Made by a program: the position numbers and the translations under genes
Notes under the pieces: model-generated
What the model saw: the letters and a program-made list of their open reading frames with translations, nothing else
Told to the model about the DNA's origin: nothing
Databases searched by the model: none
Assembly: GCA_021154885.1 (NCBI GenBank)
Contig: JAJKHS010000006.1
Span: 1-64,000, forward strand
Length of the DNA stretch: 64,000 nt
Source: Thermoanaerobaculum sp.
GTDB taxonomy: Bacteria; Acidobacteriota; Thermoanaerobaculia; Multivoradales; UBA5704
Direction: 5' to 3'
Shown: positions 1-12,799 of the stretch, piece by piece
Layout of the letters: every line of letters starts with the position of its first letter
Position numbering within the stretch: position 1 is the first letter of the stretch

Positions 1-717
<717 letters not shown>

Positions 718-739
718 AGGTCGAAGGGAGGAAAGACAG

Positions 740-4921
<4,182 letters not shown>

Positions 4922-4948
4922 CCTTGACCCTTTCCGCAGCGAAATCCA

Positions 4949-4975
4949 AGGGCGGCCGCGAGGCCGCCCTTTTTT
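4949..4975 (+). terminator. Rho-independent terminator after rpoC
   Basis: A perfect 9-bp stem (AGGGCGGCC with GGCCGCCCT) closes a GCGA tetraloop and is followed by a run of six T. It lies 28 bases after the rpoC stop and ends the rpoBC transcript. Confidence 0.93.
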
Positions 4976-5037
4976 CTTGCCCCTCTTTGGCTCTCCAGGT
5001 GCTAAAATCAAAAGCGGCAATGAAAGGGGAGCCCGCC

Positions 5038-5886
5038 ATGCGAATCCGTATCCTCCCTGCCTTCCTCCTTCTCCTCCTGACGGCCCTCCCCGTCTTCGCC
5101 GACAACGTCTACCTCGCCAACGGGCGGAAGTTCGAGGACGTGATGGCGGAGACCACCGACTCGCAGGTGCGAATCCACCTGCAGGGCGGAGTGCTCGTGC
5201 TGCCCAAGAGCCAGGTGCTGCGGGTGGAGCCGGGCGACTCCAGCCTGGGCGAGTACCTGCGCCGCAAGGAGGCCCTGAAGAAGAGCCCGTCGACCCGGGC
5301 GGCGGACTGGGTGGAGCTGGCGCGGTGGGCTCAGAGCAAGCAGCTCGACCAGGCCACCCGCGAGTCGGCACTGGCCGCCGCGGCGCTCGATCCCCGCGCC
5401 CCGGGCCTGGCCTCTCTGCTGCGCGGCTACGGCTATGCCCTCGACGAGCAGTTGGACCGCTGGGTGCCCTACGCGGACGCCATGCGTCGGAAGGGCCTCG
5501 TGCAGGCCAACGGCCAGTGGATCTCGCGCGAGGAGTACCAGTCGCGAGCACGGGCTCAAGCCGAAGAGGATGCCCGGCGCCGCGCCGACCGCCAGGAGCA
5601 GGCCCGCGAGGCACGGGAGGAGCGGTTGGCCGTCATGACCGAGCTGGCCCTGACCCGCGAGCTGACGCAGCCCCAGGCTCCCCCCTACCTGGGCCCGGGC
5701 CCCTACACGCCCTGGGGCGAGTCGGTGATCCTGCTCCCCGGCTTCGTGACGATGCCCCCGGGCATGCATCACCACGGTGGGCGGCAGCAGCAGGACCTGT
5801 TCCGTCTGGAGCCGGATTTCGGCTCTCGCGATTTCATCCGGGTCCCCGGGAGCCTGATCCCCGGACGCGTGCCCGGAACCCGCTGA
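5038..5886 (+). CDS. secreted protein with N-terminal SH3-like fold, function unknown
   Basis: The 282-residue product starts with a clear Sec signal peptide (MRIRILPAFLLLLLTALP, cleavage after VFA near residue 21). Next comes a short beta-rich block of the type VYLANGRKFEDV...LPKSQVLRVE, a small motif common in secreted proteins of Acidobacteria and Planctomycetes that converts to a compact beta fold. The middle has TPR-like helices, then a charged Arg/Glu helix around residues 165-205, and the C-terminus is rich in Pro and Gly. An AAGGGGA Shine-Dalgarno 7 bases before the ATG at 5038 favours this start over the in-frame ATG at 5020. No enzymatic motif is visible, and I do not recognise the family. 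Confidence 0.8.
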   Translation: MRIRILPAFLLLLLTALPVFADNVYLANGRKFEDVMAETTDSQVRIHLQGGVLVLPKSQVLRVEPGDSSLGEYLRRKEALKKSPSTRAADWVELARWAQSKQLDQATRESALAAAALDPRAPGLASLLRGYGYALDEQLDRWVPYADAMRRKGLVQANGQWISREEYQSRARAQAEEDARRRADRQEQAREAREERLAVMTELALTRELTQPQAPPYLGPGPYTPWGESVILLPGFVTMPPGMHHHGGRQQQDLFRLEPDFGSRDFIRVPGSLIPGRVPGTR

Positions 5887-5891
5887 GCGGA

Positions 5892-6863
5892 ATGGACGCC
5901 ATCGAGGTCGAAGACCTCCGCAAGACCTACACGGGCGGAGTGGCGGCCTTGCGTGGGATCTCGTTCTCCGTCCGCTCGGGGGAGGTGTTCGCGCTCCTCG
6001 GTCCCAACGGCGCCGGCAAGTCCACCACCGTTCGCATCCTCACCACGCTGTCCGCACCCACGGCGGGCCGCGCCCGGGTAGCCGGCTTCGACGTGGTGTC
6101 GCAACCTCGGGAGGTACGGCGCCGCATCGGCTACGTCGCCCAGGCTTCGGGGGTGGACGTCACCGCCACGGGCCGCGAGAACCTCACTCTCCAGGGGCAG
6201 CTCTTCCGACTCTCTGGCGCCAGGCTGCGCGGCCGGGTGGACGAGCTCCTCGACCTCTTCCAACTCGCGGCCGCCGCGGACCGGCCGGCCCTCACCTATT
6301 CCGGCGGCATGCGGCGCCGGCTCGACGTGGCCATGGGTCTCGTCCACCGCCCCGAGGTGCTGTTCCTGGACGAGCCCACCACCGGCCTCGATCCGGAGAG
6401 CCGCTCGGTGATGTGGAAGGAGGTCCGGCGCCTGGCCCAGGGCGGGCTGACGCTGCTCCTCACCACTCACTACCTGGAGGAGGCGGATCAGCTCGCGCAG
6501 CGCTTGGCCATCGTGGATGGCGGCCGGATCGTGGCCGCCGGCACGCCCGACGAGCTCAAGGGGCGGCTGCGGGGGGACGTGGTCTCGGTGGAGCTCGCCG
6601 ACCGCAGCCGCACGGCCGAGGCTGAGGCCTTGCTCCGCGGCCAGGAGGAGGTGGCAGGGGTGATGGTGGACGGCACCCGCCTTTACGCCCAGGTGGGCCA
6701 CGGCGCCCGGGCCGTGCCTGCCCTGCTGGGCACCCTGGAGAAGGCCGGCCTCGACGTGGCGCAGGTCGCCCTCTCGCGTCCCTCCCTAGAAGACGTCTAC
6801 CTGACCGCCACCGGGCACGCCTACCGCGAAGAAGGCGAGCCGGCCGCGGCGGCTCGGCGCTGA
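5892..6863 (+). CDS. ABC-2 type exporter ATP-binding subunit, DrrA-like
   Basis: Cytoplasmic ATPase of a two-gene exporter, 323 residues. Walker A is GPNGAGKST at residues 37-45, the signature is YSGGMRRR near 136, and Walker B is VLFLDEP with D160 and E161, followed by the TTHYLEEAD H-loop. The extra C-terminal 90 residues after the nucleotide-binding fold are typical of the DrrA/CcmA group that pairs with ABC-2 permeases. It starts 5 bases after the preceding stop, and the permease begins 18 bases downstream. The substrate cannot be told from sequence; family members export antibiotics, lipids or polysaccharide. Confidence 0.93.
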   Translation: MDAIEVEDLRKTYTGGVAALRGISFSVRSGEVFALLGPNGAGKSTTVRILTTLSAPTAGRARVAGFDVVSQPREVRRRIGYVAQASGVDVTATGRENLTLQGQLFRLSGARLRGRVDELLDLFQLAAAADRPALTYSGGMRRRLDVAMGLVHRPEVLFLDEPTTGLDPESRSVMWKEVRRLAQGGLTLLLTTHYLEEADQLAQRLAIVDGGRIVAAGTPDELKGRLRGDVVSVELADRSRTAEAEALLRGQEEVAGVMVDGTRLYAQVGHGARAVPALLGTLEKAGLDVAQVALSRPSLEDVYLTATGHAYREEGEPAAAARR

Positions 6864-6881
6864 GCGACGATCCTCACGACC

Positions 6882-7652
6882 ATGGAATTCCTCCGCGACA
6901 CCTGGCACCTGTTCGTGCGGCTGATCCGGGCGACGATGCGGATGCCCGTGTTCGTCATCATCTCCATCGTCCAGCCGGTCCTCTGGGTATTGCTCTTCGG
7001 CCAGCTTTTCAAGTCGGTGACGACGATCCCCGGTTTCGGGGCGAGCTCGTACGTCCAGTTCCTCGCTCCAGGCATCTCGATCATGACGGCCCTGTTCGGC
7101 GCCGCCTACTCGGGGATGGGCCTGCTGGCCGACATCGACCGCGGGGTGCTCGACCGCCTGCTGGCGACACCGGTCTCGCGCGGCGCGCTGATCGCCGGAC
7201 GCATCCTCCACGCGGCGGTCCAGGTGGTCGTGCAGGCGGGGATCATCCTCCTCGTCGCCTTCATCCTGGGCGCGCGTCCCCATGGTGGTCTGCCCGGCGT
7301 CCTCGCCGTGTTCCTCTCCGCGTCGCTCCTGGGTGCGGCCTTCGCCGGATTCTCCAACGCCCTGGCGCTGATCGCCCGCCGGCAGGAGCTGGTCATCGCG
7401 GCCATGAACTTCGTCGTGCTGCCGAGCACCTTCCTGTCGAGCATGATCATGTCGCGGAACCTGATGCCGGGCTGGATCCGCGGCGCCTCTCGTTTCAATC
7501 CCGTCAACTGGGCGGTGACCGCCGCCCGCGATGGCTTCGAAGGCCGGGCGCCGTCCGAGATGATGCTCTGCCTCGCCCTGCTGGCGGGCTTCGCCCTGAT
7601 CTGCGGCTTCCTGGCAACCCGCTCGTTCGGCCGCTACCGGAAGGCGATGTAG
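6882..7652 (+). CDS. ABC-2 type transporter permease, DrrB-like
   Basis: Inner-membrane partner of the ATPase immediately upstream. The 256 residues hold about six hydrophobic helices (first near residues 22-42, last near 230-250) and the ABC-2 family hallmark ATPVSRGALIAGRI in the cytoplasmic loop, with the conserved P(W)...NPVNWAV near the last extracellular loop. The length is standard. The pair has no linked biosynthetic genes to suggest a cargo; the glucosidase gene follows 7 bases downstream, so the three may be one transcript. Confidence 0.92.
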   Translation: MEFLRDTWHLFVRLIRATMRMPVFVIISIVQPVLWVLLFGQLFKSVTTIPGFGASSYVQFLAPGISIMTALFGAAYSGMGLLADIDRGVLDRLLATPVSRGALIAGRILHAAVQVVVQAGIILLVAFILGARPHGGLPGVLAVFLSASLLGAAFAGFSNALALIARRQELVIAAMNFVVLPSTFLSSMIMSRNLMPGWIRGASRFNPVNWAVTAARDGFEGRAPSEMMLCLALLAGFALICGFLATRSFGRYRKAM

Positions 7653-7659
7653 CTCTTTC

Positions 7660-10380
7660 ATGGCGACCTCCGAGTCTCTCCACCCTCCCCACGATGCCCC
7701 TCCGGCCGATCCGGAGTCGCAGCGTCTCGAAGCCGACTCCCGGCGCGAGGTCAACTGGAAGCGCTGGGGGACCTATCTCTCCGAGCGGCAGTGGGGGACG
7801 GTGCGGGAGGACTACTCGGCCACCGGCGACGCCTGGACCTACCTGCCCCACGACCACGCCCGCAGCCGCGCCTACCGCTGGGGCGAGGACGGCCTGCTGG
7901 GGCTCTGCGACCGCGAGTGCCGCGTCTGCTTCGCCGTCGCCCTGTGGAACGGGCGCGATCCCATCCTGAAAGAACGGCTCTTCGGACTCTCCGGACCCGA
8001 GGGGAACCACGGCGAGGACGTCAAGGAGACCTACTTCTACCTCGACGCGACGCCCACCGGCTGCTACGCCAAGGCCCTCTACAAATATCCGCAGGCTCCA
8101 TTCCCCTACGCCCGGCTGGTCGACGAGAACCGCCGCCGTGGCAAGGGGGACCCGGAATTCGAAATCCTCGACACCGGGATCTTCGACGACAACCGCTACT
8201 TCGACGTTTTCGTGGAGTACGCCAAGGCGTCCCCGAACGACGTCCTGATCCGCATCACCGCCGCCAATCGCGGGCCGGACGAGGCGGCGCTTCACCTCCT
8301 GCCCACCCTCTGGTTCCGTAACACCTGGAGCTGGGGGCGGGCGGGTGAGGAAGGGTACTGGCCCAAGGGCTCGATTGTTCTCGATGGCCGCGACGCCCGG
8401 GACGGCGGCCGGGCCTTGCTGGCGGATCACCCCGGGCTCGGCCGCTGCCGCCTGGTGGCCGAGGAGGCGCCGGCCGAGATCCTGTTCACGGAGAACGAGA
8501 GCAACGCCCAGCGGCTGTTCGGCACCGCCAACCCGACGCCCTACGTGAAGGACGCCTTCCATCGCTACCTGATCGCGGGGGAGAAGGAGGCGGTCAACCC
8601 GGCCGGGACGGGGACGAAGTCGGCGCTCGTCTACCGGCTCACGGTGCCGGCCGGCGGCGAGGCCGCGCTGCGGCTGCGGCTCTCGCTGGTGGAGGAGGCC
8701 CCGACCGAGGCCTTCGGCCCGGGCTTCGACGCCGTCTTCGCCGAGCGTATCCTGGAGGCCGACGAGCACTACGCCCGATTCGTCCCACCGGGCGCCTCTC
8801 CGGACGGCCGGCGCATCGCCCGCCAGGCGGCTGCCGGCCTGCTGTGGTCCCGCCAGTATTACTTCTACGTAGTTAAGGACTGGCTGGACGGCGATCCCAA
8901 CCAGCCGCCGCCTCCGGCCTCCCGCAAGGACGGGAGGAACGCCGGCTGGATGCACCTCCACAGCCGGGACGTGATCTCCATGCCCGACAAATGGGAGTAC
9001 CCCTGGTGGGCGGCCTGGGACCTGGCCTTCCACATGCTGCCGTTCGCCAAGATCGATCCGGAGTTTGCCAAGGAGCAGCTCATCCTGCTGCTGCGCGAAT
9101 GGTACATGCACCCGAACGGTCAGATTCCGGCCTACGAATGGGCGTTCTCGGACGTCAACCCGCCGGTGCACGCCTGGGCCTGCTGGCGGGTCTACAAGAT
9201 GTCGGCGCCGCGAGGGCAGCGCGATCGGCTGTTCCTGGAGCGGACCTTCCAGAAGCTGCTGATGACCTTCACCTGGTGGGTGAATCGCAAGGACGCCGAA
9301 GGCAACCACCTCTTCGCCGGCGGCTTCCTGGGCCTGGACAACATCGGCGTCTTCGACCGCTCGCGCCCGCTGCCCGGCGGCGCCACCCTGGAGCAGGCCG
9401 ACGGCACGGCGTGGATGGCCTTCTTCTGCATCACCATGCTGGCCATGGCTCTGGAGCTGGCTCGCAAGGACCCTGCCTACGAGGACGTGGCCTCCAAGTT
9501 CTTCGAGCACTTCGTGGCCATCAACGACGCCATCAACCGGCTGGGCGGCCTGGGTCTCTGGGACGAGGAGGACGGCTTCTACTACGACCAGATGCTCCTC
9601 GACGGCCGGCGCATCCCGCTGCGTGTGCGCTCGGCGGTGGGCATCATCCCCCTGTTCGCGGTCTCAGCCCTGGCCGAGGAGGTGGTGTTCCGCCGCCTGC
9701 CGGGCTTCGCCAAGCGGATGCGCTGGTTCCTGCGCAACCGCCAGGACCTGGCGCGGGGCATCTCCTTCATGGAGTCCCCTCAGCGGCCGGACGACAATAT
9801 CTACCTTCTGGCCATCCCCTCCCGCGAGCGCCTGGTGCGGGTGCTGCGCTACGTCCTGGACGAGAACGAATTCCTCTCCCCTCACGGCGTGCGTTCCCTG
9901 TCACTGGTCCACCGCGACTATCCCTTCGAGCTGCGGATTGACGGCGAGGTCCACCGCGTCGAGTACGTTCCTGGGGAATCGCGGGACTGGATGTTCGGAG
10001 GGAACTCGAACTGGCGCGGGCCTATCTGGTTCCCCCTCAACTACCTGCTGATCGAGGCCTTGGAGCGCTACCATCACTTCTACCATGACACGCTCAAGGT
10101 GGAGTGCCCCACCGGCTCCGGAAACCTGATGACTCTCGACGAGGTGGCGACCGAGCTGCGCCGCCGCCTCGCCCACCTCTTCCTTGCCGGTCCGGACGGC
10201 AACCGCCCCTGCCACGGCGGCGACCGCCGCTTCGCCGAGGACCCCCACTGGAAAGACCTTCTCCTCTTCCACGAGTACTTCCACGGCGACTCCGGCAAGG
10301 GCCTGGGCGCCGACCACCAGACGGGGTGGACGGCACTCGCGGCGTTGATCTTGAACGACCTGGCGCGGCCTGATAAATGA
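7660..10380 (+). CDS. GH63 / MGH1-like glucosidase
   Basis: Cytoplasmic glycoside hydrolase of 906 residues with no signal peptide. It matches the bacterial glucosidases annotated as MGH1-like, with an (alpha/alpha)6 barrel: WGTYLSERQWGTVREDYS at the N-terminus, DVKETYFYLD, the SRDVISMPDKWEYPWWAAWD block near 440 that holds a likely acidic catalytic residue, and HEYFHGDSGKGLGADHQTGWTALAALILNDL at the C-terminus, where I quote only the pattern HEYFHGD...HQTGW. These enzymes act on alpha-gluco-oligosaccharides or glucosylglycerate-like solutes; the exact substrate is unknown. A degenerate copy of its last 29 codons lies 360 bases further on. Confidence 0.85.
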   Translation: MATSESLHPPHDAPPADPESQRLEADSRREVNWKRWGTYLSERQWGTVREDYSATGDAWTYLPHDHARSRAYRWGEDGLLGLCDRECRVCFAVALWNGRDPILKERLFGLSGPEGNHGEDVKETYFYLDATPTGCYAKALYKYPQAPFPYARLVDENRRRGKGDPEFEILDTGIFDDNRYFDVFVEYAKASPNDVLIRITAANRGPDEAALHLLPTLWFRNTWSWGRAGEEGYWPKGSIVLDGRDARDGGRALLADHPGLGRCRLVAEEAPAEILFTENESNAQRLFGTANPTPYVKDAFHRYLIAGEKEAVNPAGTGTKSALVYRLTVPAGGEAALRLRLSLVEEAPTEAFGPGFDAVFAERILEADEHYARFVPPGASPDGRRIARQAAAGLLWSRQYYFYVVKDWLDGDPNQPPPPASRKDGRNAGWMHLHSRDVISMPDKWEYPWWAAWDLAFHMLPFAKIDPEFAKEQLILLLREWYMHPNGQIPAYEWAFSDVNPPVHAWACWRVYKMSAPRGQRDRLFLERTFQKLLMTFTWWVNRKDAEGNHLFAGGFLGLDNIGVFDRSRPLPGGATLEQADGTAWMAFFCITMLAMALELARKDPAYEDVASKFFEHFVAINDAINRLGGLGLWDEEDGFYYDQMLLDGRRIPLRVRSAVGIIPLFAVSALAEEVVFRRLPGFAKRMRWFLRNRQDLARGISFMESPQRPDDNIYLLAIPSRERLVRVLRYVLDENEFLSPHGVRSLSLVHRDYPFELRIDGEVHRVEYVPGESRDWMFGGNSNWRGPIWFPLNYLLIEALERYHHFYHDTLKVECPTGSGNLMTLDEVATELRRRLAHLFLAGPDGNRPCHGGDRRFAEDPHWKDLLLFHEYFHGDSGKGLGADHQTGWTALAALILNDLARPDK

Positions 10381-10407
10381 GTCGGAGGCGGGTCGACCAA
10401 GACGACC

Positions 10408-10720
10408 TCAGGCTGCTTCGCTGATAACCCGGATTCGCCCCTTGTCGGGACTACTGCTGGGCCTATCCTTGACGACGATCTCCACGTCCTGCCCGAGTGC
10501 AGTCAAGAGCCGCAGCAGGCGATCGGTGGAGAAGCTCGCGAGGCGACCGTTGAGCAGTGCCGACACTTTCGGCTGGTCGATGCCCATGAGCGCTGCAGCA
10601 GCCACCTGGGTCAGCCTCTCGCGGCGGATGACCTACCGGATATGGCTGGCCAGTTGAGCCTTCGTCAGCTCCTCCTCAGGTTCCGCGAAGCCCAGATCGC
10701 GAACACATTGCCGCTGCTCG
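10408..10720 (-). pseudogene. HigA-like XRE-family antitoxin with an internal amber codon
   Basis: Reading the reverse strand, a continuous protein similarity runs from about 10720 (CVRDLGFAEPEEELTKAQLASHIR) through a TAG at 10635-10633 and on into VIRRERLTQVAAAALMGID, QPKVSALLNGRL and FSTDRLLRLLTALGQDVEI. That is the standard arrangement of the small XRE antitoxins whose HTH reads QxxAAxLMGIDQPKVSxLxxGR. The only break is the stop codon, where a glutamine or glutamate codon is usual. A 65-residue downstream piece starting at 10605 could still be translated but would lack helix 1 of the HTH. No toxin gene is adjacent. Confidence 0.75.
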
Positions 10721-10742
10721 GGCTCTTTTCTGGCTTCTGCTG

Positions 10743-10829
10743 GGCGACACCGGCAAGGGGTTGGCGGCCAGCCATCAGACGGGATGGGCGGCTCTGTCGG
10801 CGCTGATCCTCAACGATCTCGCGAGGTAG
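10743..10829 (+). pseudogene. remnant of a second glucosidase gene (3' end only)
   Basis: This stretch translates as GDTGKGLAASHQTGWAALS then ALILNDLAR and stop, which aligns residue for residue with the end of the intact glucosidase (GDSGKGLGADHQTGWTALA then ALILNDLAR). Upstream the similarity stops abruptly at 10743, next to the 5' side of the broken antitoxin gene. It is therefore what is left of a tandem paralogue of the GH63 gene, not part of a working reading frame. Confidence 0.85.
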
Positions 10830-10831
10830 CC

Positions 10832-11089
10832 ATGAAGCCAAGAACGCGAAAGATTCTCGTTGTCACTGCCTGTGCGATCCTTCTGATCCTCGGCGGAGGG
10901 TACGTCGCGTTGCGGACGATGTGGGATTCCATGACGCGGACTGAAACAGATCCCGGAGAATACAGCGCCGAGTTGAAGCAGTGGTCGGCTTCGGCGTCTC
11001 CTGAGGCGCAACGGGCCACCGCCGCGCCTCAGGGTCTCAGGTGGCGGTTACTTCAACACTCGCAAACCAGGCAGCCGTTGAAGACGTGA
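10832..11089 (+). CDS. short membrane-anchored protein, probably truncated
   Basis: 85 residues: a basic start (MKPRTRK), one hydrophobic helix at residues 8-29 (ILVVTACAILLILGGGYVAL), then a polar tail (SMTRTETDPGEYSAELKQW). The tail resembles the start of longer acidobacterial single-pass proteins, as far as I recall, but runs into low-complexity sequence and stops, so this is probably a 3'-truncated gene. The start codon follows the glucosidase remnant by 2 bases, with a weak GAGG ribosome site. Its end overlaps the opposite-strand Cys-rich peptide gene by 37 bases. Function unknown. Confidence 0.4.
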   Translation: MKPRTRKILVVTACAILLILGGGYVALRTMWDSMTRTETDPGEYSAELKQWSASASPEAQRATAAPQGLRWRLLQHSQTRQPLKT

Positions 11090-11208
11090 CAAGGGGCGCC
11101 TGGACAGACCAGAGGACAGTGGATCCGAGGCGCCAGCGGCCGCGGGGCGAGAGACACGAGCGCCAACAGACTGACGACGGCGAGTGAGAGCCATGCGCGA
11201 TTTTTCAC
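11053..11208 (-). CDS. small secreted Cys-rich peptide (51 aa)
   Basis: A GTG start at 11208 sits 7-8 bases after a strong AGGGAGG site. The product has a basic start VKNR, a hydrophobic signal of about 18 residues (AWLSLAVVSLLALVSLA), and a mature part of about 25 residues with six cysteines in the order CX3C, X4, C, X5, C, X2, CXC at the very end. The pattern suggests a disulfide-bonded or metal-binding peptide exported through Sec. A second gene of the same kind, with unrelated sequence, lies at 17892-18131. I recognise no family. The strong ribosome site and signal sequence are the evidence that it is real. Confidence 0.55.
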   Translation of the reverse strand: MKNRAWLSLAVVSLLALVSLAPRPLAPRIHCPLVCPGAPCHVFNGCLVCEC

Positions 11209-11327
11209 GAGCGTTTCCTCCCTGGTAGCTGGGTAGGCTTCTTGCCCATCCACCTTGTGAGTCCCGCGCTCGGCACACGGGGTTCTCGTACCCCCCACGC
11301 GGCTTGGCAGTGGAGGGCGGTGGGCTC

Positions 11328-11384
11328 TATGACCGAGCCGGCGGCGCCAGCCGCCGGGTCCCGGTTTGCCTACCCGGGACGGCA
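11328..11384 (-). promoter_or_regulatory. structured leader upstream of the Cys-rich peptide gene
   Basis: The 120 bases before the Cys-rich peptide gene on the reverse strand hold three close hairpins: GTCCCGGG with CCGGGAC around the loop containing GGCAAACC, then a perfect 8-bp stem CCGGCGGC/GCCGCCGG with a TGGC loop, then GCTC/GAGC. GGCAAACC followed by a hairpin and a GNC...AGCC segment is reminiscent of the core of GEMM (cyclic-di-GMP-I) riboswitches, but the other conserved GEMM elements are not evident. It could equally be the 5' region of the patatin transcript on the other strand. Low confidence. Confidence 0.25.
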
Positions 11385-11405
11385 GGTCGCCGGCGCAGCG
11401 CCGTA

Positions 11406-11434
11406 TTGACGACCACGAGCCCTTGGCGTAAGAT
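11406..11434 (+). promoter_or_regulatory. sigma-70-type promoter for the patatin gene
   Basis: TTGACG, 17 bases, then TAAGAT. The predicted start of transcription near 11441 gives a leader of about 43 bases to the patatin ATG, which has AGGAG in front. Confidence 0.6.
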
Positions 11435-11483
11435 CACAACCGACATTGATTGTCTGCACAGCATTCCAAACCAGGAGAATCCA

Positions 11484-12455
11484 ATGGCCTATACGATCGT
11501 ATCGTTTTGCGGTGGTGGTGTCAGAGGACTGATGTCAGCAATCATTCTGGACAGGCTGTCGAGAATTAATGGGAACATCCTCACCAAGACCAGCCTTTTG
11601 GCAGGAACCTCAACGGGTGCCGGCATCGTCAGTGGTCTGGTTGGCGGCCAAAAAGTCAAGGACATCATCGATACTTTTTACTATGAAGCGGCCGAGTTCT
11701 ATTCGAAGCCCAACGACGACGCCAGCGCTCCCGCCTATCCGAATGACTCGTTCGTCGCCGCCCAGAAAAAACTGCACGGCACAAAACCCATTTCATCTCT
11801 GACCCATCAGCAGGTTCTGTTCACCGCGTTCAACGTGGGATCTGCTCCAGTTGATGGAGGCTCGGCAACGGCGTGGTATCCGCAACTCTTTACGAATGTG
11901 CCCAAGGCTCCAATCCCGACCGAGAGCACCCTCATCGTGGATGCGGTGGTTGCCAGCGGCTCCATGCCAGGAATGCTTCCTTCCTACAACGGGAACGTGG
12001 ACGGAGCCTTTGTCAATCATGATCCGACGCTGGCCGCCATCGCTCTGGCGGTGAATTCGGGCGTCGACATTAACGAGATCGCCGCGATCTGTATCGGTAC
12101 CGGGTTCATGGAGAATTGGATCGGGAGCGATACGGCTCAATGGGGAGCGAGCCAGTGGCTGAATGGCGATGGAACGGGTAACTATAAAACTCCAGCTCTG
12201 CTGGTCAATGAATCCTGCGTCTGTCCCATTCTCAACATTTCCCTGAACGGTACGTCAAGCAATCTGATTCCAATGCTGTCCAAGATGCTGTTGTCGGGCC
12301 GCTATGTGAATCTGAACCCGACCCTCGACCAATACGTTCCTGAGAACGCCCATCTCGCGGAGCAGATCCTGTATCTGGCTTCCCAGGCCGATGCCATTCC
12401 GCAACGTGATTGGGACGCGGCGAAACATCTGCTGAAAACCTATTGGGAACGTTGA
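11484..12455 (+). CDS. patatin-like phospholipase
   Basis: Ser-Asp acyl hydrolase of 323 residues. The oxyanion loop CGGGVRG is at residues 9-15, the nucleophile elbow GTSTG at 41-45 (S43), and the catalytic aspartate is in VDGA (D173). No signal peptide, so cytosolic unless exported by other means. CAGGAG 7 bases before the ATG supports this start. The gene is visibly richer in A and T than its neighbours and carries its own consensus promoter, which points to acquisition by transfer. Patatin-domain proteins serve in lipid turnover, as toxins and in defence; nothing here links it to a nucleotide cyclase or another defence gene. Confidence 0.87.
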   Translation: MAYTIVSFCGGGVRGLMSAIILDRLSRINGNILTKTSLLAGTSTGAGIVSGLVGGQKVKDIIDTFYYEAAEFYSKPNDDASAPAYPNDSFVAAQKKLHGTKPISSLTHQQVLFTAFNVGSAPVDGGSATAWYPQLFTNVPKAPIPTESTLIVDAVVASGSMPGMLPSYNGNVDGAFVNHDPTLAAIALAVNSGVDINEIAAICIGTGFMENWIGSDTAQWGASQWLNGDGTGNYKTPALLVNESCVCPILNISLNGTSSNLIPMLSKMLLSGRYVNLNPTLDQYVPENAHLAEQILYLASQADAIPQRDWDAAKHLLKTYWER

Positions 12456-12509
12456 ACCGCCCTGCACACCCGAGTTACTCCAATCTCGGTTTCGGTATCC
12501 TCGGCGTCG
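12455..12509 (+). pseudogene. 55-bp remnant of a class C beta-lactamase-fold hydrolase gene
   Basis: About 90 percent identical to bases 16641-16694 inside the serine hydrolase gene (the region encoding PEYSNLGFGILGV), with one extra base that breaks the frame. It abuts a duplicated promoter segment (12509-12550), which in the other copy lies downstream of that hydrolase, so an internal deletion joined the two. Confidence 0.85.
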
Positions 12510-12511
12510 GC

Positions 12512-12540
12512 TTGACACCCCACGGACACGCGACTATACT
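12512..12540 (+). promoter_or_regulatory. consensus sigma-70 promoter giving a leaderless antitoxin mRNA
   Basis: TTGACA, 17 bases, TATACT: as close to consensus as bacterial promoters get. Transcription would begin about 7 bases after the -10 box, at 12547-12548, exactly on the ATG of the antitoxin gene, which has no ribosome site. A near-identical promoter is repeated at 17798-17826. Confidence 0.8.
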
Positions 12541-12547
12541 CATGCTT

Positions 12548-12799
12548 ATGAGTATAATCAAGCGTCTTCAGATTCCCGTCAGCGAGCAGGAGTGCTCTCA
12601 CTTTCAGGCCGCCGCGCGCCAGTCGCGCCTGCCGCTCGCCGAGTGGGCGCGACGTCACCTCCGAGAGAGGGCCGACGAGGCGCTCTGGGGAGCTGCCTTC
12701 GGCCCCCGTGAAGCCTTGGAGGTGCTCAAGTCGCTTAACGCCCCGGTCGGTCCCGTGGAGACCATGATTGAGGAGTCGGTCGCCGGGCGCTACTCATGA
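12548..12799 (+). CDS. VapB-like ribbon-helix-helix antitoxin
   Basis: 83 residues. The N-terminal part (IIKRLQIPVSEQECSHFQAA then ARQSRLPLAEWARRHLRERA) has the strand-helix-helix pattern of ribbon-helix-helix DNA-binding antitoxins, with a C-terminal tail that would wrap the toxin. It overlaps the following PIN toxin gene through ATGA, the usual vapBC layout. The start at 12548 is preferred over 12542 because the promoter places the 5' end of the mRNA there. Since the partner toxin is broken, this is an orphan antitoxin that may still repress its own promoter. Confidence 0.75.
   Translation: MSIIKRLQIPVSEQECSHFQAAARQSRLPLAEWARRHLRERADEALWGAAFGPREALEVLKSLNAPVGPVETMIEESVAGRYS

Noticed and set aside
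12410-12547. Upstream extension of the antitoxin frame into the end of the patatin gene
   Set aside because: The consensus promoter lies inside that extension, so the transcript cannot include it.
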